DNA of 64,000 nt. Source: an uncultured Puniceicoccaceae bacterium (GTDB taxonomy: Bacteria; Verrucomicrobiota; Verrucomicrobiia; Opitutales; Coraliomargaritaceae). Positions 8,018 to 16,455 of the stretch are shown here, in pieces. The translations under genes were made by a program, and so were the position numbers. The first letter of the stretch is position 1. Each line of letters starts with the position of its first letter. A model generated the notes under the pieces. It was not told where the DNA came from and did no database searches. It saw nothing but the letters and a program-made list of their open reading frames with translations. The stretch is from positions 38,196 through 102,195 of the forward strand of contig CAJQOS010000022.1 of assembly GCA_905479975.1 (NCBI GenBank). Reading direction: 5' to 3'.

Positions 8018-9676
8018 TTAATTCTGACGTTGTGCGTTCGACGTTGGACGTTGGACGTTCAATGAGATCGCTTGGTAGGGGTGGTTGTCGAGTAGGCTGG
8101 GATACCAGCCTTGCACGGACGGTGCGATTAAGCGGCTGGTGACATAAAAGTAGAGCGGGATGACTGGCATCTCTTCGAGCAGCAGTGCTTCGGCTTTTTG
8201 AAAGATGGCTTTGCGTGCTTCGATGTCTGGTGTGTGAGCGGCTAGCTTGATCAGGCGGTCATATTCGGCGCTGCTCCAGTTGGTGTGATTGTTGCCGTTC
8301 TCGGTTTCGCCTAAGCTGAGGAAGGTGTTGGGGTCGTCGTAATCGCCAAACCATGAGGCCCGCAGAATATCAAACTCGCCTGCTTCACGGGTGGAGAGGT
8401 AGGCCTTCCATTCTTGGTTGTGCAGTTCGATCTCGATGCCCAATTCACTCTTCCACATTTGTTGAATCGCGACGGCGAGGGCGCGGTGTGATTCGCTGGT
8501 GTTGTAGAGTAGTTCGAACTTTGGGAAACCTTTTCCTTCGGGGAAGCCTGCTTCGGCGAGCAGTCTGCGTGCGAGTTCGGGGTCGTAGGGCAGGCGGGCT
8601 TCGGCATTGTAGCCGCCGGTATTGGGCGGGGTGAAGTGGTAGGCCGGTTGTTGGCCAGCGCGCAAAATATGTTCGGTGATTTGCTCGCGATTGATGCAGT
8701 AGGCGAGCGCTTTGCGCACGCGAACATCGGCGAGTGGGCCATGCGCGGTGTTGAGCATGTAGTAGTAGACGCCTAGCGTGGTATCGAAACGGAGGCTGTC
8801 GGGTTGATGCTCGCGATACCAGTCGAGTCGATGAATCGGCACAGTGCTGGAGACGTGAAGATGTCCTTTTCGGAAGGAGCGCTCTTCGGCTTGTGGATTG
8901 ATCGGTAGGAAATGTATGCCATTGAGCTGCACACTCTCTGGATCTCGGTAGTGCGGGTTTCGGGTGGCGTAGATCTCGTTGTTGAGTTTCCAGCTGGTTA
9001 GCTGAAAGGGGCCGTTGCCGACGAAATTTCCGGCTTTTGTCCACTTGGAGATACGGTCGGTCATTGTGCCATGCTTCAGAATCGTTGGTGGGTGCACGGG
9101 CCACCATGTGTTATGTGCGAGCAGGCTGAGGAAGTAGGGCGTCGGTGTTGAAAGCTCTAAGACGAGCGTGTGGGCGTCTGGTGCGTGTGCGCCGACTTCT
9201 GAAAAGTCGGTGAGCTCGTCGGTATTAAACGCCTCTGCTCCGCGCATCGGGTAGAGCATGTAAGCATACGGAGCTCCGAGCAGTGGGGTGAGGATACGTT
9301 CGAAGGAGAACAGGAAGTCTTGAGCGGTCACTGGATCGCCGTTGGACCAACGCCCTTTCGGATCGAGCTGAAAGGTATAGGTGAGGCCGTCTTCTGATAT
9401 GGTCCACGATTGTGCGGCGCCCGGTTCGGGGGCCATCGTCTTGGCATTTAATGTGGTGAGGCCTTCAAGGAAGGCGACCATCACTGAGTATTCGGTGAGT
9501 CCTGTGGTGATGTGAGGGTCCAGAGCGGCGGGTTCGGTGCCAAGGCCGATGAAGAGTTCTTGGTCTCGGTTGCCCGCTTCGACGTTGGTGGTTTGACGAG
9601 CGCAACCCGCGAAAATTCCGAGCAGGCTGATGCTAAGCAGTAGGGCGTAAATTCGATGAGTATTCGAGAAGACCAT
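8018..9676 (-). CDS. oppA: Oligopeptide-binding lipoprotein, OppA-type (SBP family 5)
   Basis: About 552 residues. Start 9676 gives a lipoprotein signal (IYALLLSISLLGIFAGC; Cys in the lipobox), so the mature protein should be membrane-anchored in the periplasm. SBP_bac_5 features are visible: PAALDPHITTG near the mature N-terminus, YTFQLDPKGRWSNGDPVTAQDF, VRKALAYCINREQI and the C-terminal PVIPLYFY. It delivers peptides to OppBC. The last dozen residues (NVQRPTSNAQRQN) are not conserved family sequence. They are translated from the heptamer array at 8031-8065, so the native stop has been overrun or replaced by the repeat. Confidence 0.92.
   Translation of the reverse strand: MVFSNTHRIYALLLSISLLGIFAGCARQTTNVEAGNRDQELFIGLGTEPAALDPHITTGLTEYSVMVAFLEGLTTLNAKTMAPEPGAAQSWTISEDGLTYTFQLDPKGRWSNGDPVTAQDFLFSFERILTPLLGAPYAYMLYPMRGAEAFNTDELTDFSEVGAHAPDAHTLVLELSTPTPYFLSLLAHNTWWPVHPPTILKHGTMTDRISKWTKAGNFVGNGPFQLTSWKLNNEIYATRNPHYRDPESVQLNGIHFLPINPQAEERSFRKGHLHVSSTVPIHRLDWYREHQPDSLRFDTTLGVYYYMLNTAHGPLADVRVRKALAYCINREQITEHILRAGQQPAYHFTPPNTGGYNAEARLPYDPELARRLLAEAGFPEGKGFPKFELLYNTSESHRALAVAIQQMWKSELGIEIELHNQEWKAYLSTREAGEFDILRASWFGDYDDPNTFLSLGETENGNNHTNWSSAEYDRLIKLAAHTPDIEARKAIFQKAEALLLEEMPVIPLYFYVTSRLIAPSVQGWYPSLLDNHPYQAISLNVQRPTSNAQRQN
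8029..8065 (-). repeat. Heptanucleotide array (GTTGGAC family) inside the oppA 3' end
   Basis: Degenerate tandem units of ACGTTGG/ACGTTCG lie on the + strand. Read on the oppA coding strand they give Asn-Val-Gln-Arg-type repeats. They belong to the same family as the four arrays in uvrA. Confidence 0.8.
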
Positions 9677-9865
9677 GGTGGCCTTTTCGATATGTGGCCT
9701 GCGGCATTCGAGCAAGGCGAAACGGCGTAGATTCTCGAGTTGTGCGTCTAGTCGAGCATCGGCGAAGCAGTTGCTACGCGTGCGCTTCGTGCTGTGCTCT
9801 GGATTGGCGAGGGTCGAAGTCGGCTCCCGGATCCGCTACATCGGATTTGTTGAGTCGCGATTTCT

Positions 9866-10165
9866 CTAGTGCAGCGCCGCGCCACCTGTCGCGCGGATCA
9901 CAGCGTCCTCGCTTTTTTCGTGCCGATGTTTTTCTTCGAGCGTTTCGGGAGAATCTTTGGACTCTAGAGTGAAGCCTAGTTTCACGCCGACTTGCCAGTG
10001 GTCGACTTTGGCATCGACGACATGGCCGCGGATTTCATTGACCTCTACCCAGCGGATATTGCGTATGCTCTCGCCCGCGGTGTGCAGGGCGTTTTGAACG
10101 GCTTGTTCGATGGAGGTGGGGGAGGTGCCGACGAGTTCGACTTTTTTGTAGATATGATCCGTCAT
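9866..10165 (-). CDS. Dodecin family flavin-binding protein with C-terminal extension
   Basis: 99 residues. The first 70 match dodecin (YKKVELVGTSPTSIEQAVQNA, then WVEVNEIRGHVVDAKVDHWQVGVKLGF). Dodecins form dodecameric shells that store flavins. In the family the Trp of the WVEV motif stacks on the flavin; it is present here. The start at 10165 follows an AAGG at suitable distance. The family is usually about 65-75 residues, so the last 30 (charged, HRHEKSEDAVIRATGGAALH) are an extension of unknown role. The gene stands alone between oppA and cls on the same strand. Confidence 0.88.
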   Translation of the reverse strand: MTDHIYKKVELVGTSPTSIEQAVQNALHTAGESIRNIRWVEVNEIRGHVVDAKVDHWQVGVKLGFTLESKDSPETLEEKHRHEKSEDAVIRATGGAALH

Positions 10166-10228
10166 GGTAATGCCTTTCGTATGGTTATTGTTGAGTGTCT
10201 CCATACCTTAATCGGATTATCGAAATAT

Positions 10229-11692
10229 TCAAAGCAGCGGCACTAGTAAGTGCACCAAGCTTTCGGTGAATTTGGCGGGCATCAGTTGTTTGTCGGCGGT
10301 GGCCTCTTCGTAGGAAATACTATTGTCGATGATGTTTTGCGCCCATTGGTCGAGCTTGGCGATGTCGGGGGCGCTATAGTGGAGCAGCGCGATCTCGAAA
10401 TTGACGAATAACGAGCGCATGTCGATATTGGCAGAGCCGACCAGCGCGACTTTGCCGTCGGCTAGGATCACTTTACCATGCAGCATGCGCGGTGTGTAGA
10501 AGAGAATCTCGACGCCCGCTGCGTTTAACTGGCGCAGGTAGTGGTGGCGGGCGATGTCAGCGATCGAGTGATTCGAAGTGAGCGGCAGGACGAGGCGTAT
10601 GTAGCGACCTGTATGTGCTTTGACGATGAGTGATTGAAAGAGCACTTCATCGGGGATGAAGTAAGGCGTGATGATCGTCAGGCTCTGTTTGAACTCTTGG
10701 ATGATGCGGATGATTTGCTCCCAGAGTGGATCATTGACGACGTCGGGGCCGCTGGCGATGACTTCGATCGTGCTGTCGCCGGCTTCTTCGGGGATTTGGC
10801 AGAGCAGATCGCTGTATTTAGCGGGCGACTCTTTGGCGGCAAATGCCCAGTCCGCCAGAAAGGTGCGGGTGAGATGGGCGACTGCGGGGCCTTGGGTAAT
10901 GACGCTGAAATCGGTGAAGCGCTCGGGCGTCGGTGTTGCTCCGAGAAAGCGCGTGTCGAGGTTTTGACCGCCGGTGATGGCGCGGTAGTTGTCGAAAATG
11001 GCGATCTTGCGGTGGTTGCGTAAATTGGAGGAGATCTGCGTCTGGAGCGGCAGCACGGGCATAAACATTGCTACGTAGCCACCAGCCTTGCGTATTTTGT
11101 AGCGTGCGGCGCGGGTCTGATTCCAACTGCCGAGAGAGTCGAGCAGGAGACGCACACTCACGCCATCGGCGGCGCGTTTTGCCAGAAGGTCGACGATTTT
11201 ATTACCCGTGGCATCGCGACTCAGAATGTAGGTGGCGATGTGGATGGTGTGCTCCGCCTTTTCGATCTCGGCACAAATACGATGAAAGGCGCTCTGGCCG
11301 TCGGGCAGTAGCTCGAAGTGGTTGCCAGTGGTCACGGTGTTGCCGCCTTCGTAGGCGAGCATGTCATGGGGGAGTGGTTGGTGCTCGTGGGATTCGTCGA
11401 TCAGTGATCGGGCGGCGTCGGCGATTTCGCGTTTGATGCGCGAGGTTTTGCGGCTCTTGCGTCCACCGAACATGAAATACAGTGGCACGCCTACCAGTGG
11501 AAAAAACAGGACGAGGAAGAACCAGGCGAAGAAGTTGCTGGGGTTACGCTTTTCCGTCAGTACGCGGCGGATAATTAGCAGGGCGAGGATAAAGCCCACC
11601 ACGGTCGTGGCATTGGCGATGAAAAATGCGAGCGCACCGCCCAACCATGAGGTGAGGGGGATGATTAGCTGTTCGTTGAGCCATGCCCACAT
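10229..11692 (-). CDS. cls: Cardiolipin synthase, phospholipase D superfamily
   Basis: 487 residues. Two N-terminal transmembrane helices (about residues 10-60, including FFAWFFLVLFFPLVGVPLYF) are followed by two PLD domains with HKD motifs NHRKIAIFDN and HGKVILADGKVALVGSANID. It would condense two phosphatidylglycerols, or a related pair, to cardiolipin at the inner membrane. The ATG at 11692 is preferred to a TTG six codons upstream. The order of helices, PLDc_N segment and two PLD domains fits ClsA-type enzymes. Confidence 0.93.
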   Translation of the reverse strand: MWAWLNEQLIIPLTSWLGGALAFFIANATTVVGFILALLIIRRVLTEKRNPSNFFAWFFLVLFFPLVGVPLYFMFGGRKSRKTSRIKREIADAARSLIDESHEHQPLPHDMLAYEGGNTVTTGNHFELLPDGQSAFHRICAEIEKAEHTIHIATYILSRDATGNKIVDLLAKRAADGVSVRLLLDSLGSWNQTRAARYKIRKAGGYVAMFMPVLPLQTQISSNLRNHRKIAIFDNYRAITGGQNLDTRFLGATPTPERFTDFSVITQGPAVAHLTRTFLADWAFAAKESPAKYSDLLCQIPEEAGDSTIEVIASGPDVVNDPLWEQIIRIIQEFKQSLTIITPYFIPDEVLFQSLIVKAHTGRYIRLVLPLTSNHSIADIARHHYLRQLNAAGVEILFYTPRMLHGKVILADGKVALVGSANIDMRSLFVNFEIALLHYSAPDIAKLDQWAQNIIDNSISYEEATADKQLMPAKFTESLVHLLVPLL

Positions 11693-11847
11693 AAGCGTTA
11701 CTGTAATCAATAATTTGAGGCAGACGAGCCTTTACGCGAGTTGCTTCCAATCATTTTTCGCATAAATTGAATACGAGGTTGTCCCGGCTGCCAGAATTTG
11801 TTGAGTGGAGTGCTTTTCCCCGAGTTACATTATTAAAAATAATTTTT

Positions 11848-12618
11848 ATGACAGCTGAATCCAATCCCAACGGCGGGCAACCGCAGCAAGTTAATCTCCA
11901 GCAAATCGCCCAACAATTCATGTCTGGGCTACAGCGCCATTTCGACATGTTGGCGTTCAACCTCGCTTCGCGCGAGGCGGTGCAGGAAGACTGTTACAAT
12001 CAGCGTGTGAATGCCCCACGTATCATGCCGGCCGCTCCGCGTCACCAGAATTTTGAGCAAATGCAGGCCTATGCGCGCGACCTTCTCGTGCGTCAGGTGA
12101 TCGGCGATTCCTTGAATTTGACCGTGACTGCGATGAACAACGCGCACTTCTTCCTCGCGCTGGTGAAAGCCACAAATGCGAATAAGGATGTGACACCAGA
12201 TGCACAAAAGGCCGCGCAAGAGTCTCAGCAAGCCTTCATTCCTGCTCAACTCGACGAGAAATTCAACCGTCTGGAGAAGGATTACGGCATCATGTGTGAG
12301 CTGGAGGACAGCATCACTTCACTTGGCTTCGTCATGCAGATTCTCATGCAGCAGGGCGGTGTCGTTAAAGAGGCGCAAGTCGATGAGCAGGGTGAACTCG
12401 CCATCGAGTTGAAGTCCGTCGAGATCCAAGACGCAGCAGTTGCCGAAGGGCAGCCTCAGGGGAAGCTCGTTGATCTGCGTAAAGTCTTCCGCGAGGCAGA
12501 GGCCGTGGTATTCAGCGATGTCGAGCTGCAGCTCGTGCTGGTTTCCGTCGCATCCTTTGCCGATTCGTTATTTAAATCTGTCGCCGAATACGCGCGCTCC
12601 GTTCAAGAAGGCGCGTAG
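11848..12618 (+). CDS. Conserved hypothetical cytosolic protein, about 256 residues
   Basis: I do not recognise the family. The N-terminus is Gln/Asn-rich (NPNGGQPQQVNLQQIAQQF), followed by an all-helical body with many Gln, Glu and Leu. There is no signal peptide, membrane segment or known catalytic motif. Helices such as FNRLEKDYGIMCELEDSI look able to form coiled coils. Start 11848 is chosen because upstream in-frame sequence is very AT-rich and looks non-coding. The gene ends 17 bp before an endonuclease-family gene on the same strand. Confidence 0.6.
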   Translation: MTAESNPNGGQPQQVNLQQIAQQFMSGLQRHFDMLAFNLASREAVQEDCYNQRVNAPRIMPAAPRHQNFEQMQAYARDLLVRQVIGDSLNLTVTAMNNAHFFLALVKATNANKDVTPDAQKAAQESQQAFIPAQLDEKFNRLEKDYGIMCELEDSITSLGFVMQILMQQGGVVKEAQVDEQGELAIELKSVEIQDAAVAEGQPQGKLVDLRKVFREAEAVVFSDVELQLVLVSVASFADSLFKSVAEYARSVQEGA

Positions 12619-12635
12619 TGACCACCTCATAGCTC

Positions 12636-13421
12636 ATGTCTACTCGATTGCTCCGCATCCTTACGCTTAATATAGCGCATGGACGTGGGCTTTCGACGTA
12701 TCAAGGCTTTCATGGCGCGCGGGGCATCGAGCGAAACCTGATGCGGATCGCTCGGCTGCTCCAGCGCGAGGGGGCAGACATCGTGGCAATGCAGGAAGTC
12801 GACGAGGACTCCCATTGGAACAAGCGCATTCATCTGCTCGACTTTTTAAAGGCGGAAGTCGGCTATCCGCACAGTCATCTCGGCGTGCATAACCGTCGAG
12901 GGGGGCGCTTGCCGCTAGCGTATGGCAATGGCGTGCTGTCGCGCTTCCCCATCGAGCATGCGGATCATCAAGCCTTTGGCACCGCAGAGCTCGGCGAAAA
13001 GGGCTTTCTTTACACCGAGCATGCGATGCCGCACGGGCATCTCCCGATCGTTAACCTGCACCTCGACTATAAATCACGACTGCGTCGGATTGAGCAAATC
13101 GAGCGGCTCATCGTGTTTTTAGAAGAGCGCCATGCGCAAACGGGCGGCGAAACATATTTATCGCCGATCGTGTGTGGCGATTTTAATAGCCGCTCCGGCA
13201 AACCCAACGACGCTGTCGCGCACCTGTTTAATTATTTGGAAGACCACTGTGCCTATCAGCTCTATCCGATCAAAGGCCGCACCTTTCCCTCACTCATGCC
13301 GATTCACGGCTTGGACTTTATCCTCGTGCCGCCCAGCTATAAGGTGCTGCATTGCGAGATTCTCCGCTCCTATGTGAGCGACCATTGCCCCGTCCTAGTC
13401 GATCTAGAGATTTCTGATTAA
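12636..13421 (+). CDS. Endonuclease/exonuclease/phosphatase (EEP) family protein
   Basis: 261 residues spanning one EEP domain. Catalytic and metal-binding motifs are visible: TLNIAHGRG (Asn), DIVAMQEVDED (Glu), NLHLDYKS, CGDFNSRSG (Asp/Asn) and the C-terminal SDHCPVLVDLEI (Asp-His). The family includes exonuclease III-like nucleases, sphingomyelinases and inositol phosphatases; the substrate cannot be read from the sequence. There is no signal peptide, so it is probably cytosolic. Confidence 0.88.
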   Translation: MSTRLLRILTLNIAHGRGLSTYQGFHGARGIERNLMRIARLLQREGADIVAMQEVDEDSHWNKRIHLLDFLKAEVGYPHSHLGVHNRRGGRLPLAYGNGVLSRFPIEHADHQAFGTAELGEKGFLYTEHAMPHGHLPIVNLHLDYKSRLRRIEQIERLIVFLEERHAQTGGETYLSPIVCGDFNSRSGKPNDAVAHLFNYLEDHCAYQLYPIKGRTFPSLMPIHGLDFILVPPSYKVLHCEILRSYVSDHCPVLVDLEISD

Positions 13422-13460
13422 ATCGAGTAGAAGCGGTATCCTGCCGCTTGCGCGTCGAAC

Positions 13461-13556
13461 CACTACTCACTACCACTCTTCACTCCGTGCGCAGTACGGT
13501 TCTCACTACCACTCTCACTCTCACTACCACTCCGTGCGCAGCACGGTTCTCACTAG
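13461..13556 (+). repeat. Hexanucleotide (CTCACT/CTACCACT) array with two GC-rich hairpins upstream of rlmH
   Basis: Degenerate CTCACT and ACCACT units fill the spacer. Two near-identical hairpin modules (CCGTGCGCAGTACGG and CCGTGCGCAGCACGG) are each followed by TTCTCACTA. The second module recurs exactly inside uvrA near 23484-23498. The array could be translated in frame upstream of rlmH, but this is low-complexity and not conserved rlmH sequence. Confidence 0.85.
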
Positions 13557-13558
13557 TA

Positions 13559-14002
13559 ATGTATCGTTACACCATCATCGCCGTCGGCCGAATGAAGAAC
13601 AAGCCACTGCTGGCGCTCACAGACGACTTTTCGAAGCGCCTCAAGCGATCCGGCAACTTTGAGCTGATCGAGCTCAACGACGGCACGGTCGAGAGCGAGG
13701 GCGAACGCATTCTCGACGCTCTAGCCAAGCGTAAAGGTGCCCGCATCTACGCAATGGCCGAGGAGGGCAAGACTCGCACGTCCGCCGGCCTCGCCAAAGA
13801 ATTGCTCAAGCTGCAAGGGCAACCCGCCGTGTTCATCATCGGCGGAGCGTATGGGCTGAGCCCCGCTGTCAAAGCCAAGGCCGATGTCCTGTTTGCCCTG
13901 TCACCGCTCACTTTCACGCACGAAATCGCCCGCATGTTGCTCTGCGAGCAGCTCTACCGCGCGGTATCGATCAACGCCGGCTCGAAATACCACCACGTCT
14001 AG
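13559..14002 (+). CDS. rlmH: 23S rRNA (pseudouridine1915-N3)-methyltransferase RlmH
   Basis: 147 residues, the usual size for RlmH. The SPOUT-fold signature is intact: FIIGGAYGLSP in the SAM-binding knot and a C-terminal LTFTHEIARMLLCEQLYRA ending in NAGSKYHHV. It methylates pseudouridine 1915 in helix 69 of 23S rRNA as a dimer. The ATG at 13559 is chosen because MYRYTIIAVGRMK matches the family N-terminus. Translation from 13448 would only add repeat-encoded residues. Transcription ends at the hairpin at 14018. Confidence 0.95.
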   Translation: MYRYTIIAVGRMKNKPLLALTDDFSKRLKRSGNFELIELNDGTVESEGERILDALAKRKGARIYAMAEEGKTRTSAGLAKELLKLQGQPAVFIIGGAYGLSPAVKAKADVLFALSPLTFTHEIARMLLCEQLYRAVSINAGSKYHHV

Positions 14003-14017
14003 CGGTGTGGACAAAAG

Positions 14018-14044
14018 AAAACCCGCTCCTGAGAGCGGGTTTTA
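14018..14044. terminator. Bidirectional terminator shared by rlmH and tRNA-Ser
   Basis: AAAACCCGCTC pairs with GAGCGGGTTTT around a short loop, with A and T runs on both sides. It can therefore stop transcripts from rlmH (+) and from the tRNA gene (-). Confidence 0.85.
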
Positions 14045-14051
14045 AAATGGA

Positions 14052-14142
<91 letters not shown>

Positions 14143-14236
14143 ATATCAATGGAGACGAAGAAAGCGGCCTTTTCAGTAAGATCAACCCTTATTTACGGGG
14201 AATTCTAAGAAACTTATCGAATCGCTGGAAAACCCT

Positions 14237-15091
14237 CTAGAATACTTTTTGCCACCACTTCTTCTCAGGGGCGATCCATGCCTCGATGATCTTGGGGTGA
14301 TCCAGCATCCACTTGCGGGTGACCTCCTTCACGGTGCTTTGACCATCATGGACTTCCAGTAGCAGTGCATTGAGTTGATCTTCGGTCAGCGCAAAGCGTT
14401 TGAGGAAGCGATTCGCGTCGGGCAGGTCTTCAGCAAAGCCGGGACGGGCAAATTTCCGAATGCCGTCGGGTTGATAGACATTTTTGGTATCCACCAGCAT
14501 CTTTAGATCGTAGCGGGCGAACATCCAGTGCGGCGTCCATCCGGTAACCACGATCGGCTGCTTCGCTGCGATTGCCTTCTCCAGCGCCGTGGTCATCGCC
14601 TCCGTGCCAGAGTTGATCTGTGTGAACTTGAGGCCATATTCTTCGATCACAGCATTGGTCATCTTGGTGGTGCCAGAGTCCAGCTCGATGCCGATGATTT
14701 GACCATCAAACAGTGCCCGATTGTCATTGAGTTGGTTGATGTTGGTGACATCCACATAGGCGGGCACTGTCAGACCGATGCGAGTTCGCTCGATGATCGT
14801 GCCGAGGCGCTCTAGGCTGAACGAATGCTCCTTCCAATACGATGCATGGGTGAAGGGGAGCCAAGCATCCAGATAGACATCCTGCTCGCCAGCGGCGACC
14901 GTATCGTAGATAGTTTCTGGCTCTGCGAGTGTCAGCTCGACGGTATGGCCCATCTTTTCTTCCAGCACGACAGCAGCCAGGTGCGTCAATGCCACGCCTT
15001 CAGGCCAGTCGGGATAAGTGATTTTTACAACATTCGCGAAAGTCGGCAGTGCCAACAGTGTGCAGGTAAGTAGAGCAGCTAAAGTTTTCAT
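14237..15091 (-). CDS. proX: Glycine betaine/proline-type ABC transporter substrate-binding protein
   Basis: 284 residues with a cleavable signal peptide (MKTLAALLTCTLLALPTFA) and an OpuAC domain. Features of the fold include VKITYPDWPEGVALTHLAA, AGEQDVYLDAWLPFTHASYW, VVTGWTPHWMFARYDLK and a C-terminal region ending WMLDHPKIIEAWI. The Trp residues in WLP and GWTPHW are the kind that form the aromatic cage for quaternary ammonium compounds. There are no permease or ATPase genes next to it, so it is an orphan binding protein here. Choline, ectoine or related solutes remain possible ligands. Confidence 0.88.
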   Translation of the reverse strand: MKTLAALLTCTLLALPTFANVVKITYPDWPEGVALTHLAAVVLEEKMGHTVELTLAEPETIYDTVAAGEQDVYLDAWLPFTHASYWKEHSFSLERLGTIIERTRIGLTVPAYVDVTNINQLNDNRALFDGQIIGIELDSGTTKMTNAVIEEYGLKFTQINSGTEAMTTALEKAIAAKQPIVVTGWTPHWMFARYDLKMLVDTKNVYQPDGIRKFARPGFAEDLPDANRFLKRFALTEDQLNALLLEVHDGQSTVKEVTRKWMLDHPKIIEAWIAPEKKWWQKVF

Positions 15092-15221
15092 CGTTCAATA
15101 GTGGCATAAGTCTGCGGCGATCTCAACCGTGGAACGTTATTGTTGGGAGTCGGCGATTTCCTCTGAATGGGTGGCTCGTTTCATTTGCAATACGACGAGC
15201 TTTCCGAAAAAGTGCGCGTTC

Positions 15222-16409
15222 ATGAAAATGCACCGTATCTTGGCTGTCGCCGCTTCCGAAATTATCAATGCCGTCTTCAGCGAGCAGAAAGTGCTCGATC
15301 GTGAGCTGGCTAAGGCTTTTGAGTCACACCCGAAGTGGGGGAAGCGTGATCGCAGTTTTATTGCTGAAACAGTCTTCGAGGTCGTGCGTTGGCGGCGTGC
15401 GTTGAGTTTTCTGACTGGTAGCGAGGATACGAATGCGCTCTGTGCTGCGCAATGGTTACGTATGGGCTTTGAGCTGCCTGAATGGTGGAGCTATGAAGGT
15501 GCCGACGTAGATACGATCAAGGCGCGTGAGTCTGAGTTGGCTGAGCAGCCCCGCGCGGTGCGTGAATCGATCCCCGATTGGCTGGATGCGCTTGGGGCTG
15601 AAGAATTGGGCGGCGCGTGGGATGGCGAATTGGCCGCGCTCAATCAACGCACTTGTGTTTACCTGCGCGTCAATACCTTGAAGTCCACCCGCGCCGAAGC
15701 GCTGGCGTGGTTGGCCGGCTACAACATTGTCGCCAATGAAGTGCCCAGATTGCCGGATGCGCTGTCGCTCAATCCCGGTAAAACTCTGGCCAAATCGTTG
15801 CGTTTAGATGGGCGCGTGGAGATTCAGGATGCGGGCTCGCAAATGATCGCGCCGCTGCTGGATCCGCAACCGGGTGAGTGTATTGTCGATACCTGTGCTG
15901 GTGCCGGAGGGAAGTCGCTCCATCTCGCAGCGTTGATGCAAAACAAGGGGCGTATCATCGGTATGGATATTGTCCCGAGGAAACTCAAGGAACTCGAACG
16001 CCGAGCGAAGCGTGCGCATCGCTCGCCATGTATCGAAACCAAGCTCATCACGCCTAAGGCATTGGCAAGTCTCGCTGGGGTGGCCGACCGTGTGTTGATT
16101 GATGCCCCATGCTCGGGCTTGGGCACATTAAAGCGTCAGCCCGATCTCAAGTGGCGGCTCAAGCCCGCGCAATTGGATCGCGTGCGCACGATTCAGGCCG
16201 AGTTGTTGGATGCATACACCGCGCTGCTCAAGCCCGGTGGCCGCTTGGTCTTCGCGACTTGTTCGGTGTTGCCTTCGGAGAACCGAGCCAATGTGGATCG
16301 TCTTTTGAGTGCGGGTGGCTTTTCGCTGGTAGAAGAATGCACCGTCTCGCCAGCAGCAACCGGCTATGACGGATTTTATGCGGCAGCGTTCGTGAAGGAT
16401 CCAGCCTGA
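15222..16409 (+). CDS. RsmB/NOP family rRNA (cytosine-C5)-methyltransferase
   Basis: 395 residues. The N-terminal NusB-like helical part (about residues 1-140) is followed by a Rossmann methyltransferase domain. Visible are SAM motif I (CIVDTCAGAGGKSLHLA), the motif IV Cys in IDAPCSGLGTLKRQPD and the motif VI Cys in LVFATCSVLPSEN, the two catalytic cysteines of 5-methylcytosine RNA enzymes. It most likely modifies 16S rRNA as RsmB does, but RsmF-type targets cannot be excluded. Start 15222 (MKMHRILAVAA) begins the conserved part; an upstream ATG at 15129 adds 31 unconserved residues. Confidence 0.88.
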   Translation: MKMHRILAVAASEIINAVFSEQKVLDRELAKAFESHPKWGKRDRSFIAETVFEVVRWRRALSFLTGSEDTNALCAAQWLRMGFELPEWWSYEGADVDTIKARESELAEQPRAVRESIPDWLDALGAEELGGAWDGELAALNQRTCVYLRVNTLKSTRAEALAWLAGYNIVANEVPRLPDALSLNPGKTLAKSLRLDGRVEIQDAGSQMIAPLLDPQPGECIVDTCAGAGGKSLHLAALMQNKGRIIGMDIVPRKLKELERRAKRAHRSPCIETKLITPKALASLAGVADRVLIDAPCSGLGTLKRQPDLKWRLKPAQLDRVRTIQAELLDAYTALLKPGGRLVFATCSVLPSENRANVDRLLSAGGFSLVEECTVSPAATGYDGFYAAAFVKDPA

Positions 16410-16455
16410 TCTCTTTAGGCCTTCTCAGTGAAGCATTCTTTGTGTTGTCTGCGTT

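Noticed and set aside
13448..13558. A 37-residue N-terminal extension of RlmH (LTTTLHSVRSTV-like)
   Set aside because: It is translated hexamer repeat. RlmH conservation starts exactly at 13559.
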